This document shows positions 55,709 to 64,000 of a stretch of DNA of 64,000 nt, one piece after another. The notes under the pieces were generated by a model that did not search any database, had not been told where the DNA came from, and saw only the letters and a program-made list of their open reading frames with translations. How positions within the stretch are numbered: the first letter of the stretch is position 1; each line of letters starts with the position of its first letter. Origin of the DNA: Methanocaldococcus sp. FS406-22 (GTDB lineage Archaea; AGJL01; Methanococci; Methanococcales; Methanocaldococcaceae). The translations under genes and the position numbers were made by a program. The stretch is taken from assembly GCF_000025525.1 (NCBI RefSeq), contig NC_013887.1, forward strand, positions 1,188,729 to 1,252,728. The letters are read 5' to 3'.

Positions 55709-55842
55709 CCTCCCCCACACAAATTCCCCCACACTTTCCTCAATCCACCTCACTATAAACTGTAATTTTCCTAAAATATATTCTTTTTGCGTAATTTATT
55801 GCGTAGCCAATTTTATCGGTGTTTATGTAGCGGTTTATGTAG
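55709..55842 (-). promoter_or_regulatory. Archaellum operon promoter region
   Basis: On the minus strand the TATA-like GAATATATTTTAG (55771-55783) would start transcription near 55750, leaving a ~90-nt leader. Upstream of the TATA lie two pairs of direct repeats with 12-bp periods: TTGCGTA (55787-55793 and 55799-55805, plus-strand letters) and GTTTATGTAG (55821-55830 and 55833-55842). In the leader, TCCCCCACAC occurs twice (55711-55720, 55725-55734). The repeats sit where an archaeal activator such as EarA would bind. This is inference from position. Confidence 0.5.
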
Positions 55843-56026
55843 GTAAAACGATAGTCGAATCTTAAATAGCAAATTAACGTAACGATTATATTAAATCCAA
55901 GATTCAGAAGTAAATCTAAAGAAAGGTAAATTTATATAGACTAATAAATAAACATAACAAAAAAGATGTATTGATAGATTATAGTTTTTTGCAAAAAACC
56001 ATATAGATGATTTGAATGGTGAAAAT

Positions 56027-56386
56027 ATGAAAAATGATGAAATAATAAAAACCCTATCCAGTGAATTGCTAAAAGGGGCAAAAATGTTATCAACTCATTG
56101 CTCAAAGTGTGGATGCCCATTATTTGAAAAGGATGGAAAGATATATTGCCCTGTCTGTGAAAAACTTAAAAATAAAGAGGTAACTGAAAAAATTGAAAAA
56201 GGGATTGAAAGTAAGGCAGATATAAAAAAGGCTGAGGCTAATGAAATGTTAAATTTAGATGAAGTATTGGCGGATAAAATAAACTATTTAGTAATGAAAC
56301 TAAAAGAAGAAACTGAAATTAGCAGAATCAAAGAAATAGCAGAAGCTATTTATATATTAATCAAAATCAGAAAGAAAATTGGATAA
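56027..56386 (+). CDS. UPF0148 family zinc protein (ZNRD2/autoantigen p27-like)
   Basis: 119 residues. One zinc ribbon THCSKCGCPLFEKDGKIYCPVC between residues ~25 and 50, then a Lys/Glu-rich linker and a helical C-terminus (VLADKINYLVMKLKEETEIS). Matches the archaeal UPF0148 family, related to Sjogren syndrome/scleroderma autoantigen 1; function unknown. GGTGAAAAT precedes ATG 56027; five codons upstream are open. TATA-like AATTTATATAG around 55930 could drive it. Divergent from the archaellum operon. Confidence 0.82.
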   Translation: MKNDEIIKTLSSELLKGAKMLSTHCSKCGCPLFEKDGKIYCPVCEKLKNKEVTEKIEKGIESKADIKKAEANEMLNLDEVLADKINYLVMKLKEETEISRIKEIAEAIYILIKIRKKIG

Positions 56387-56390
56387 TAAC

Positions 56391-57797
56391 TTATTTTATT
56401 ATTTTTATTTTAGATATTGAAACGCCTATTCCTTCTTCTGGAAGGATTTCAGAACCGTTATATCCAACTATTAAGTTGTAAGTTTTTTCTTTTTTCTTAA
56501 TTTCTTCAAAGAGTTCAATTAAGGTGGTATTTTTATATATAACATTTCCATTTTCTACATCAATCAGTCTTAAGTCCTTATTTTCTGATTTTATTGAGAT
56601 GTAGTAGTATCCCTGCTCTGGGAACATTATAGATATAGGTATTATTTTTGTGTCTTTTGAGATTTTATCTATCTGAAACTTTACTAAAATCTTTAAATTG
56701 TCTTTATCATCAGATTTAATGCTTATATTATTTATATTATCTAAAGAAGATTTTGATTCGATAATCGGAGATGAGTTATTGAAAATATTTACTGATTCAT
56801 TTTCACTATCTACGGTTATTATTGGAATTTTTGAAATATTTGGTTGATGTGATAAGTTGTTAGTACTGTTATTACTAATATTCCCGCTACTATTAAAATT
56901 ATTTGAGTTGTTAGAGTTTAACATTACAAACAATCCAAACATAAGAATTAAAATTAAAACGCATCCCAATACAACATTTTTAATTACTTTTAATTTAATA
57001 TGTGACGATATTTTTTCTTTTTCTTTTAATAATGTAGGTTTATATTTCCCCATGTTTAATTTCGGCTTTCCTACTTTAACTAATTCGTCATCTATTGGTT
57101 TTTCATCAAAAGATGCTACAAAAAGAGGAATATTATCTCTTAAATTTAGAGTATTTTTTAGCTCTTCCTTTATCTCATCAATATTTTCTCTATTAGACAC
57201 TATGCTATTTATCAAGTGTAAAATTCTATATTTAAATGGTTCAGCAATTAGTTTGTTATTCTCATTTTTAAATTTAAACACTTTTCCATCGAGTTTATTG
57301 CTACACGCAATAACACTTTTTGGATTTTCTATCAATTCACTGAATTTTATGAAATTTTTCCAATATTTTAAATTGCAGTTATTATTTAAATCAAGGGGAC
57401 AATATAGATAATAATCTTTGTCAATAACAAATACTGGAGAGCTTCCTAAAGAAAATAGCATTAATTTGCCATTCCTATATACTCCCCCAGCAACAGATAG
57501 CTCCAAAGTTTCATAATTAAGCCCTTTTTGTTTTAAAAATTTATCTATTTTTTTAAAACCTTCATAAACTCCAACTTCTATGAGATTTTTTAAGTTAGTT
57601 ATGTATCTGTTGTTATAAACCTCATTGCAAAATGTTCTTGAAAAAATTTCAGATATTTTAAATCCATATCTCAATGTAGTTGGCTCATCACATATAACAA
57701 AAACGAGAAAGTTCTCGTCCTCATCTAATATATAGTAGGAACACTCACTATAATTACTATCAAGCAGATATCCACTTGAAACAGAGAGGGCAATCAT
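56391..57797 (-). CDS. Single-pass membrane protein with possible degenerate PP2C-like N-domain
   Basis: 468 residues. N-terminal ~240 residues are cytoplasmic; SVAGGVYRNGKLMLFSLGSSPVFVIDKDY and LVFVICDEPTTLRYGFKISE resemble the strands of PP2C phosphatases, but the metal aspartates are not clear, so activity is doubtful. Then a basic stretch (HIKLKVIKNVV) and one membrane helix (VLGCVLILILMFGLFVML, ~275-295), an Asn/Ser linker with many glycosylation sequons, and an external beta-rich domain (ILVKFQIDKISKDTK, PEQGYYYISIKSENK). GGTGGGGTTT precedes ATG 57797. Between UPF0148 and the hydrolase gene. Family not recognised; a signalling receptor is one idea. Confidence 0.6.
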   Translation of the reverse strand: MIALSVSSGYLLDSNYSECSYYILDEDENFLVFVICDEPTTLRYGFKISEIFSRTFCNEVYNNRYITNLKNLIEVGVYEGFKKIDKFLKQKGLNYETLELSVAGGVYRNGKLMLFSLGSSPVFVIDKDYYLYCPLDLNNNCNLKYWKNFIKFSELIENPKSVIACSNKLDGKVFKFKNENNKLIAEPFKYRILHLINSIVSNRENIDEIKEELKNTLNLRDNIPLFVASFDEKPIDDELVKVGKPKLNMGKYKPTLLKEKEKISSHIKLKVIKNVVLGCVLILILMFGLFVMLNSNNSNNFNSSGNISNNSTNNLSHQPNISKIPIITVDSENESVNIFNNSSPIIESKSSLDNINNISIKSDDKDNLKILVKFQIDKISKDTKIIPISIMFPEQGYYYISIKSENKDLRLIDVENGNVIYKNTTLIELFEEIKKKEKTYNLIVGYNGSEILPEEGIGVSISKIKIIK

Positions 57798-57883
57798 AAA
57801 CCCCACCATAATAAATTTGAAAATTTAATTAACTTAAGTTTTTGATGATATTTATATCTTTACCCAAATTTGTTGGTGAGAGA

Positions 57884-58504
57884 ATGATTCTAAAACTTAA
57901 TGGATATGGTTATAGCTCAAACTCCTATCTGATAATTGGAAAAAAGAACATACTTATAGACCCTGGAACTCCTGGAACTTTTAATATGCTAATGGAAGAA
58001 ATAGAAAGAAGTGGGATAAAAAATATTGATTTAATAATAAATACTCACTGCCATTACGACCACACATCTGCAGATTACTTGATTGAGGAGCATTTCAACT
58101 GCCCAACAGTAATTGAGGATAAGGAGGTTAAACATTTAAAAGAAGGAGATAAAGTAACTGTATCCTCCCTATTTGGAGCTAAGCTAAATCCTCCAAAGGA
58201 GATAATCCCACTATCAGAAATTGAGGAAGAGCTAAAAAGCTATGGTTTGGAAGTTATAAGAACTCCAGGACATACCTACGGCTCTATATCAATAATCTAT
58301 GAAAATGGCTTAATAACTGGAGATACAATCTTTGCGTATGGAGTGGGGAGATGGGATTTACCTACTGGAAATGTTGTTGAGCTAAGAAATTCTATAAATA
58401 TGTTGGAGAGAATAGCTAATGAAAGAGGCATAGATGTTATATATCCTGGACATGGGGAGATTGGAGATAGAATGGCATTTAGCTATGCAAAATTATTTTT
58501 GTAG
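57884..58504 (+). CDS. Metallo-beta-lactamase-fold hydrolase (glyoxalase II-like)
   Basis: 206 residues. Metal motifs: INTHCHYDHTSAD (HxHxDH), RTPGHTYGSISI, GDTIFAYGVGRWDL and YPGHGEIG. Length and order fit a compact glyoxalase II/MBL hydrolase of unknown substrate, perhaps thioesters. GGTGAGAGA before ATG 57884 decides the start; 14 more codons are open upstream. Nine bp upstream of cofC. Confidence 0.88.
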   Translation: MILKLNGYGYSSNSYLIIGKKNILIDPGTPGTFNMLMEEIERSGIKNIDLIINTHCHYDHTSADYLIEEHFNCPTVIEDKEVKHLKEGDKVTVSSLFGAKLNPPKEIIPLSEIEEELKSYGLEVIRTPGHTYGSISIIYENGLITGDTIFAYGVGRWDLPTGNVVELRNSINMLERIANERGIDVIYPGHGEIGDRMAFSYAKLFL

Positions 58505-58512
58505 GGATAATA

Positions 58513-59196
58513 ATGAAAGTGCTAATCCCAGTATCACCAATAAACTCACTAAAAACCAGATTATCAGAGTTTTTAAGTAGTGAGGAGAGGAAGAATTTGT
58601 TATTGAACATGCTTAGGGATATTAATAAAGCTTTAGAGGGCTTAGATGTTGTTATAATTAGCAGAGATGAGGAGATACTAGAGTTTGGTAAAAATGAATT
58701 AAAGGCAGAGACTATTAAAGAAAAATATAAAGGATTAAACAAGGCAATAAAGCAAGCATTTGAGGAGATTGAAGATGATGAAGTTATAATAATCCCAGCA
58801 GACATCCCTTTAATTAAAAAGAGGCATATTGAAGATATTTTAAAGCTCTCTAAGGATTATGATGTGATTATAGCCCCTTCAAGAGGAGGAGGGACTAACT
58901 TATTATATTTAAAATCAAAAAACTTAATTGAGATAAAATATGAGGGTTTTAGCTTTTTAAAGCACTTGGAGGAGGCAAAGAAGAAGAATTTGAGATATTA
59001 TATTTATGATTCTTTTTTAATTTCTGTTGATATTAATACACCAGAGGATTTGGGAGAGATATTTATCCATGGAGACAGCACTTACACAAAAAATTATCTA
59101 AAAGGTCTTGGCATTGAGGTTGAGTCAAAGCACTCATCAGCTGGAAGATTTGTAGTTAAAAGAGGGGGAGATAATGAGGTATCTAACCCTATGTAG
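58513..59196 (+). CDS. cofC: 2-phospho-L-lactate guanylyltransferase
   Basis: 227 residues. Activates 2-phospholactate with GTP to form lactyl-2-diphospho-5'-guanosine for coenzyme F420, the hydride carrier of methanogenesis. Nucleotidyltransferase fold: [21 protein letters not shown], the [21 protein letters not shown] metal-binding strand and [16 protein letters not shown], all typical of CofC. ATG 58513 follows GGGATAATA. It overlaps moeA by 23 bp. Confidence 0.92.
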   Translation: MKVLIPVSPINSLKTRLSEFLSSEERKNLLLNMLRDINKALEGLDVVIISRDEEILEFGKNELKAETIKEKYKGLNKAIKQAFEEIEDDEVIIIPADIPLIKKRHIEDILKLSKDYDVIIAPSRGGGTNLLYLKSKNLIEIKYEGFSFLKHLEEAKKKNLRYYIYDSFLISVDINTPEDLGEIFIHGDSTYTKNYLKGLGIEVESKHSSAGRFVVKRGGDNEVSNPM

Positions 59197-61033
59197 CATA
59201 GAGGAGGCAAAATCTATAGTTGATGAACATATAGAAAAACTAAAAAACAAAATTGAAGATGTTGATTTATTCAATGCCATTGGAAGGATTTTAGCTGAAG
59301 ATGTTTTTTCAGAGATAGATGTCCCTCCCTACGATAGGGCAAAGATGGATGGTTATGCAGTTAAAGCAGAAGACACTTACGATGCAGAGGAAGATAATCC
59401 TATAGAGCTAAAGGTTATTGGTTCTCTAAAGGCAGGGGAGATTAAAGATTTAAAAATAAATAATGGGGAGTGTATAGAGATAGCCACTGGAGCAATAATA
59501 CCAAAAGGGGCTAATGCTGTTGTTATGGTTGAATACACTGAAAGAGACAATGGCAAAGTTAAGATATACAAACCAGTTCCACCAATGGAAAATATCCAAT
59601 TTACTGGCTCTGATATAATGGCTGGAGAGCTTGTTTTAAGAAAAGATACCAGATTAACACCAAGGGACATAGGGGTTTTAGCTGCTATTGGAAGATATAA
59701 AGTTAAAGTTTATAAAAAACTAAAATTTGGGATAATATCCACTGGAAATGAAATTATAAGCCCAGAAAAGCCATTAGAGTTTGGAAAAATCTATGATATA
59801 AATACCTATACCTTAGCATCATATATAAAAAATCTTGGCTATGATTTTGAATTCTTTGGAATTGCTAAGGACGATAAAGATGATTTAAAAGAAAAGATTA
59901 AAAAAGCTTTAAAATGCGATGTAATCCTATTGAGTGGTGGAACTTCTGCCGGTGTTGGGGACTTAACTGAAACAGCAATAAAAGAGCTTGGTGGAGAGAT
60001 TTTAGTCCATGGAATAAAGATAAAGCCAGGAAAACCAACAATAATTGGAAAAATTGGAGATAAGTTAATTGTTGGACTACCGGGATATCCAACTTCATGT
60101 TTAACGATATTTGATGTCCTATTTGGTGATGAGAAGAACGTTGTAAAGGCAAAATTCCCAGTGAGATATATATCAGCAAAGGGGAGAGTTGAATATCTAC
60201 CAGTTATATTAGTTAAATATAAAAATGGCTATTCTGCCTATCCAATAACTAAGGGAAGTGGAGCTATAACATCTTTATCAGAGGCAGATGGATACATCAT
60301 TATAGAGGAAAATAAGGAGATTTTGGAGAATGAAGAAGTTGAAGTTCATCTATTTGGAGATATTAAAGTTGGATTAAATATTATTGGCAGTCATTGTATT
60401 GGGGTGGATATAATCTTAAAAGAGGCAAAATTATTGGCAAAGACAATAAACGTTGGTTCTTTGGGTGGTTTGTTAGCAATAAAAAGAGGAGAGGCAGATA
60501 TAGCTGGAGTTCATCTATTGGATGAAAAAACTGGTATCTACAATATCCCATTCTTAGAGAGGTATAAAGTTAAAGATGCAGTATTAATTAGAGGCTACAT
60601 TAGAGAGCAAGGATTTATGTTTAGAAAAGAGCATGGCTTTAAATCTATAGAGGAGATTATAGAGAATATTTATAATTTAGAGCTTATAAATAGAAATAAA
60701 GGTTCTGGGACAAGGATACTGTTTGATAAGTTTTTAAAGGATAACAACCTTAATCCAAATAAAATTAAAGGTTACAACATAGAGGCAAAAACACATTCAG
60801 CAGTAGCAACAGCCATAGCTATGAAGAAGGCAGATATTGGCTTAGGGATAAAGACAGTTGCAGAGCAATATGGTTTAGAGTTTATTCCATTAGCTAATGA
60901 GCATTATGACTTCTTAATTAGGAAGGAAAGATTTAACGATGAGGATGTTCAAAAATTCATTAAAGGTTTAAAAACTGCCAAACTACCATTCAAAAAACCA
61001 GATAATTGTGGAGAGATTATTTGGGAAGGGTAA
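59174..61033 (+). CDS. moeA: Molybdopterin biosynthesis protein MoeA fused to a PBP-like domain
   Basis: 619 residues, two parts. Residues ~1-395 are Moe[76 protein letters not shown] and [10 protein letters not shown]; this part inserts molybdate or tungstate into adenylated molybdopterin for formylmethanofuran and formate dehydrogenases. Residues ~400-619 are a periplasmic-binding/LysR-substrate-like domain ([54 protein letters not shown]), a known archaeal fusion that may sense molybdate or tungstate. GGGGGAGATA precedes ATG 59174. Confidence 0.93.
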   Translation: MRYLTLCSIEEAKSIVDEHIEKLKNKIEDVDLFNAIGRILAEDVFSEIDVPPYDRAKMDGYAVKAEDTYDAEEDNPIELKVIGSLKAGEIKDLKINNGECIEIATGAIIPKGANAVVMVEYTERDNGKVKIYKPVPPMENIQFTGSDIMAGELVLRKDTRLTPRDIGVLAAIGRYKVKVYKKLKFGIISTGNEIISPEKPLEFGKIYDINTYTLASYIKNLGYDFEFFGIAKDDKDDLKEKIKKALKCDVILLSGGTSAGVGDLTETAIKELGGEILVHGIKIKPGKPTIIGKIGDKLIVGLPGYPTSCLTIFDVLFGDEKNVVKAKFPVRYISAKGRVEYLPVILVKYKNGYSAYPITKGSGAITSLSEADGYIIIEENKEILENEEVEVHLFGDIKVGLNIIGSHCIGVDIILKEAKLLAKTINVGSLGGLLAIKRGEADIAGVHLLDEKTGIYNIPFLERYKVKDAVLIRGYIREQGFMFRKEHGFKSIEEIIENIYNLELINRNKGSGTRILFDKFLKDNNLNPNKIKGYNIEAKTHSAVATAIAMKKADIGLGIKTVAEQYGLEFIPLANEHYDFLIRKERFNDEDVQKFIKGLKTAKLPFKKPDNCGEIIWEG

Positions 61034-61151
61034 AAAGAACTACTGATTAATTTTACTCTTTTTTATTAATTCTATTCCCTATGAAAGTTCTGTTGGATTT
61101 CCATTAAATTATTTAAATTATTACTCTCAAAATTAATTATCGGGGATAAGT

Positions 61152-64000
61152 ATGGGAAAAATAAAAATCGATGCCTTAATAGACAACACATATAAAACTA
61201 TTGATGATAAGGCAATTATCTACCTCTATCTAATTAACTCTATTTTAAAAGATAGGGATTTTAAACCATATTTTTATGTAGAATTAAACAAAGACAAGGT
61301 TGAAGATGAAGATATTGAGATAATAAAAGACTTCCTTTTAAAAAATGATTTATTAAAGTTTGTTGAAAATATTGAGGTTGTTAAAAGAATAATTCTTAGG
61401 CATGAAAAAGAAATTATTAAAATCATTGCCACACATCCACAAAAAGTCCCAAAGCTTAGAGAAATCAAAAAATGCCCAATTGTCAAAGAGATTTATGAGC
61501 ATGACATTCCATTTGCCAAAAGATATTTGATAGACAATGAAATAGTCCCAATGACATACTGGGACTTTGAAAATAAAAAACCAGTTAGTATAGAAATTCC
61601 AAAATTAAAGGCAGTTGCTTTTGATATGGAAGTTTATAATAGAGATACAGAGCCAAATCCAGAGAGAGACCCTATTTTAATGGCAAGCTTCTGGGATGAA
61701 AATGGGGGAAAGGTTATAACCTACAAACAATTCAATCATCCAAATATAGAGGTTGTTGAAAATGAAAAGATGTTAATTAAAAGAATCATTGAAACTTTAA
61801 AGCAGTATGATATCATCTACACGTACAACGGAGATAACTTTGATTTCCCATATTTAAAGGCAAGGGCTAAGCTTTATGGAATAGATATCAATTTGGGAAA
61901 AGATGGAGAGGAGTTAAAGATAAAAAGAGGAGGAATGGAGTATAGGAGCTACATTCCGGGGAGGGTGCATATAGATTTATACCCAATATCAAGAAGATTG
62001 CTAAAACTAACAAAATACACCTTAGAGGACGTTGTTTATAACTTATTTAGCATTGAGAAGCTAAAAATTCCTCATACAAAGATTGTAGAGTATTGGGCAA
62101 ATAACGATGAAATATTAATTGAATATTCATTGCAAGATGCAAAATACACATACAAAATAGGGACTTACTTCTTTCCATTGGAGGTTATGTTCTCAAGGAT
62201 TGTTAATCAAACCCTATTTGAGATTACAAGGATGACATCTGGACAGATGGTTGAATATCTCTTAATGAAAAATGCATTCAAAGAAAATATGATTGTTCCA
62301 AACAAACCAGATGAAAAAGAGTATAAAATGAGAGTATCAACCACTTATGAAGGAGGATATGTTAAAGAACCAGAAAAGGGGATGTTTGAGGACATAATTA
62401 GCATGGACTTCAGATGCCATCCAAAAGGAACAAAGGTTGTTGTTAAAGGAAGAGGCATAGTTAATATTGAGGAGGTTAAGGAAGGAGATTGTATATTGGG
62501 CATTGATGGTTGGCAGAGAGTAAAGAAGGTTTGGGAGTATGATTATGAGGGAGAGCTAATTAATGTGAATGGGTTAAAATGCACTCCAAACCATAAAATC
62601 CCATTGAAATATGACTATTTAATAAGAGACATATACGCAAAATCTCTATTAAATAAATTCAAAGGAGAGGGGAAACTAATCAGATGTAAGGACTTTGAAC
62701 TCATTGGAAACTATGAAAAATATATTAATGACATAGATGAGGACTTTATCTTAAAAAGTGAGCTTATTGGCATTTTATTGGCAGAAGGACATTTATTAAG
62801 GAAAGATATTGAATACTTCGATTCTTCAAGAGGAAAAAAAAGAATCTCCCACCAATATAGAGTTGAAATTACTGTTAATGAAGATGAAAAAGACTTTATT
62901 GAGAGAATAAAATACATATTTAAAAAACTGTTCAATTATGAATTGTATGAAAAGAGAAGAAAGAACTCAAAGGCAATAACACTTGGTTGTGCTAAAAAAG
63001 ATATTTACTTGGAGATTGAAGAAATTATGAAAAACAAGGAAAAATATCTCCCAAATGCAATATTAAGAGGATTTTTTGAAGGAGACGGTTATGTAAATAC
63101 AGTAAGAAAAACAATAGTTGTAAATCAAGGAACAAATAACTACGAGAAGATTAAATTTATTGCCTCACTTCTTGACAAATTGGGAATAAGATACAGTTTC
63201 TACGAATATAATTATGAAGAAAGAGGAAAAAAACTAAAAAGATACATTATTGAGATTTTCTCAAGAGGGGATTTAATAAAGTATTCAGTTTTGGTTGGCT
63301 TTATTAGTAAAAGAAAAACCGACTTGCTGAATGAAATTATAAGACAAAAAACCTTGTATAAACTTGGAGATTATGGATTTTATGATTTAGATGATGTTTG
63401 TGTATCAGTTGAGCATTATAAAGGAAAAGTTTATGATTTAACCCTCGAAGGAAGACCATATTACTTTGCAAATGGCATTTTAACCCACAATTCTTTGTAT
63501 CCTTCAATAATCATATCCTACAATATAAGTCCAGACACCTTAGATTGCGAATGCTGTAAAGATATTAGTGAAAAAATCTTAGGACATTGGTTCTGTAAGA
63601 AGAAAGAGGGATTAATTCCCAAAACTTTAAGGAATCTAATAGAAAGAAGAATCAACATTAAAAGGAGGATGAAAGAAATGGTTAAAATTGGAGAAATTAA
63701 TGAAGAATACAACCTATTAGATTATGAGCAAAAGTCATTAAAGATTTTAGCTAACAGCATTTTGCCAGATGAATATTTAACAGTAATAGAGGAGGATGGT
63801 GTAAAGATAATAAAAATTGGTGATTACATAGACGATTTAATGAGAAAGCACAAAGACAAGATTAAATATGATGGGCTAAGTGAAATCCTAGAGGTTGATA
63901 ATCTAAAAACCTACTCATTCAACAGAAAAACCAAAAAATGCTCAATAAATAGAGTTAAAGCTTTAATTAGGCATCCATATTCTGGAAAAGCTTACAAAAT
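61152..64000 (+). CDS. polB: Family B DNA polymerase with inteins (3' part outside the window)
   Basis: Replicative/repair polymerase with 3'-5' exonuclease. 949 codons are visible in one frame. Exo I is AFDMEVYNRD, Exo II YTYNGDNFDFPYL and Exo III YSLQDAKYTYKI. Motif A is split: SMDFR before the first intein, SLYPSIIISYNI after it. Motif B begins KILAN and is then interrupted by the second intein. GGGGATAAGT precedes ATG 61152. Gene and both insertion sites match M. jannaschii PolB. The motif C (DTD) part lies beyond the window. Confidence 0.96.
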   Translation, partial: MGKIKIDALIDNTYKTIDDKAIIYLYLINSILKDRDFKPYFYVELNKDKVEDEDIEIIKDFLLKNDLLKFVENIEVVKRIILRHEKEIIKIIATHPQKVPKLREIKKCPIVKEIYEHDIPFAKRYLIDNEIVPMTYWDFENKKPVSIEIPKLKAVAFDMEVYNRDTEPNPERDPILMASFWDENGGKVITYKQFNHPNIEVVENEKMLIKRIIETLKQYDIIYTYNGDNFDFPYLKARAKLYGIDINLGKDGEELKIKRGGMEYRSYIPGRVHIDLYPISRRLLKLTKYTLEDVVYNLFSIEKLKIPHTKIVEYWANNDEILIEYSLQDAKYTYKIGTYFFPLEVMFSRIVNQTLFEITRMTSGQMVEYLLMKNAFKENMIVPNKPDEKEYKMRVSTTYEGGYVKEPEKGMFEDIISMDFRCHPKGTKVVVKGRGIVNIEEVKEGDCILGIDGWQRVKKVWEYDYEGELINVNGLKCTPNHKIPLKYDYLIRDIYAKSLLNKFKGEGKLIRCKDFELIGNYEKYINDIDEDFILKSELIGILLAEGHLLRKDIEYFDSSRGKKRISHQYRVEITVNEDEKDFIERIKYIFKKLFNYELYEKRRKNSKAITLGCAKKDIYLEIEEIMKNKEKYLPNAILRGFFEGDGYVNTVRKTIVVNQGTNNYEKIKFIASLLDKLGIRYSFYEYNYEERGKKLKRYIIEIFSRGDLIKYSVLVGFISKRKTDLLNEIIRQKTLYKLGDYGFYDLDDVCVSVEHYKGKVYDLTLEGRPYYFANGILTHNSLYPSIIISYNISPDTLDCECCKDISEKILGHWFCKKKEGLIPKTLRNLIERRINIKRRMKEMVKIGEINEEYNLLDYEQKSLKILANSILPDEYLTVIEEDGVKIIKIGDYIDDLMRKHKDKIKYDGLSEILEVDNLKTYSFNRKTKKCSINRVKALIRHPYSGKAYK
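62415..63491 (+). other. Intein 1 in PolB motif A (359 residues)
   Basis: It starts at Cys (CHPKGTKVVVKGRG) right after DFR and ends ...ANGILTHN before the extein Ser of SLYPSI. The splicing parts are intact: N-terminal Cys, block B LKCTPNHKI (TxxH), penultimate His and final Asn, and a +1 Ser nucleophile. Two LAGLIDADG-type helices, ELIGILLAEGHLL and RGFFEGDGYV, indicate a homing endonuclease, possibly active. M. jannaschii Pol-1 intein is at the same place. Confidence 0.95.
63756..64000 (+). other. Intein 2 in PolB motif B, N-terminal part only
   Basis: After KILAN the polymerase motif B is replaced by SILPDEYLTVIEEDGVKI, an intein N-terminus with Ser as first nucleophile, followed by the hedgehog/intein strands YSFNRKTKKCSINRVKALIRH. 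It runs off the window; the end and any endonuclease are not visible. Position corresponds to M. jannaschii Pol-2. Confidence 0.92.

Noticed and set aside
61080-61100. CTATGAAAGTTCTGTTGG as a second copy of the 11177-11194 inverted-repeat end
   Set aside because: Only partly matching (about 14 of 18 by eye) and no partner repeat nearby; too weak to list as a feature.

Overview
The window is an AT-rich archaeal chromosome segment. It carries methanogen cofactor genes (a furan synthase for methanofuran, CofC for F420, a methanogenesis-marker-11-like protein), an archaellum operon, a family B DNA polymerase interrupted by inteins, Sec61-beta, archaeal SepF and GGTGAT-type ribosome binding sites. 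Gene content and protein sequence point to Methanocaldococcus, close to M. jannaschii. From memory of M. jannaschii numbering, the genes fall into three blocks (about MJ0964-MJ0968, MJ1096-MJ1108, and MJ0928 down to MJ0885) that are not adjacent there, so this looks like a rearranged relative rather than M. jannaschii itself.

Layout. 1-5.7 kb: end of a HyuA-type hydantoinase/oxoprolinase gene, cobA, a radical SAM protein, an exported DJ-1-like protein and a soluble P-type-ATPase-like HAD protein. 5.7-7.5 kb: CRISPR locus 1 (leader about 430 bp, 19 full repeats plus a degenerate end). 7.7-18.3 kb: argC, lysA, tRNA-Arg, mfnB, glmM, glmU-like, dut, thrB, trkA, a DUF483 gene, pheT. 18.35-20.37 kb: CRISPR locus 2, with a homologous leader, the same repeat family and a decayed distal end. 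20.5-36.5 kb: prmC/HemK-type methyltransferase, NIF3, a MinD-like ATPase with an HTH gene, a membrane protein, CBS protein, marker 11, a small GTPase with SepF, trpC, NADP phosphatase/NAD kinase, aspartate dehydrogenase, coaBC, secG and a chlI/chlD pair. 36.7-41.3 kb: cobN and a radical SAM gene. 41.3-55.7 kb: archaellum region (methyltransferase, EarA-like regulator, large secreted protein, flaK, and flaB1-B2-B3-C-D-E-F-G-H-I-J on the minus strand). 56-64 kb: UPF0148, a membrane protein, a metallo-beta-lactamase-fold protein, cofC, moeA, and polB with one complete intein and the start of a second.

Working together: cobA, the chlI/chlD pair and cobN belong to tetrapyrrole/cobalamin synthesis. 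MfnB, CofC and marker 11 serve methanogenic cofactors. FlaK processes the archaellins that FlaC-J assemble. SepF follows a GTPase gene and is probably translationally coupled to it.

The most striking signals are these. (1) Three genes whose well-placed start and ribosome binding site lie in one frame while the rest of the protein lies in the -1 frame, each break falling on an A tract: chlI/chlD (A9), flaC (A9, same TA-AAA-AAA-AAC context) and a membrane protein (A6). (2) Two CRISPR loci, directly repeated, exactly at the junctions of the synteny blocks. (3) Covarying stems in the leader-distal CRISPR repeats, stratified repeat variants and repeated spacers. (4) Inverted-repeat and hairpin elements between genes. 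(5) Shared sequence motifs upstream of archaellum-region genes. No cas genes are present in the window. All functional calls rest on sequence reading and recall, with no database search.
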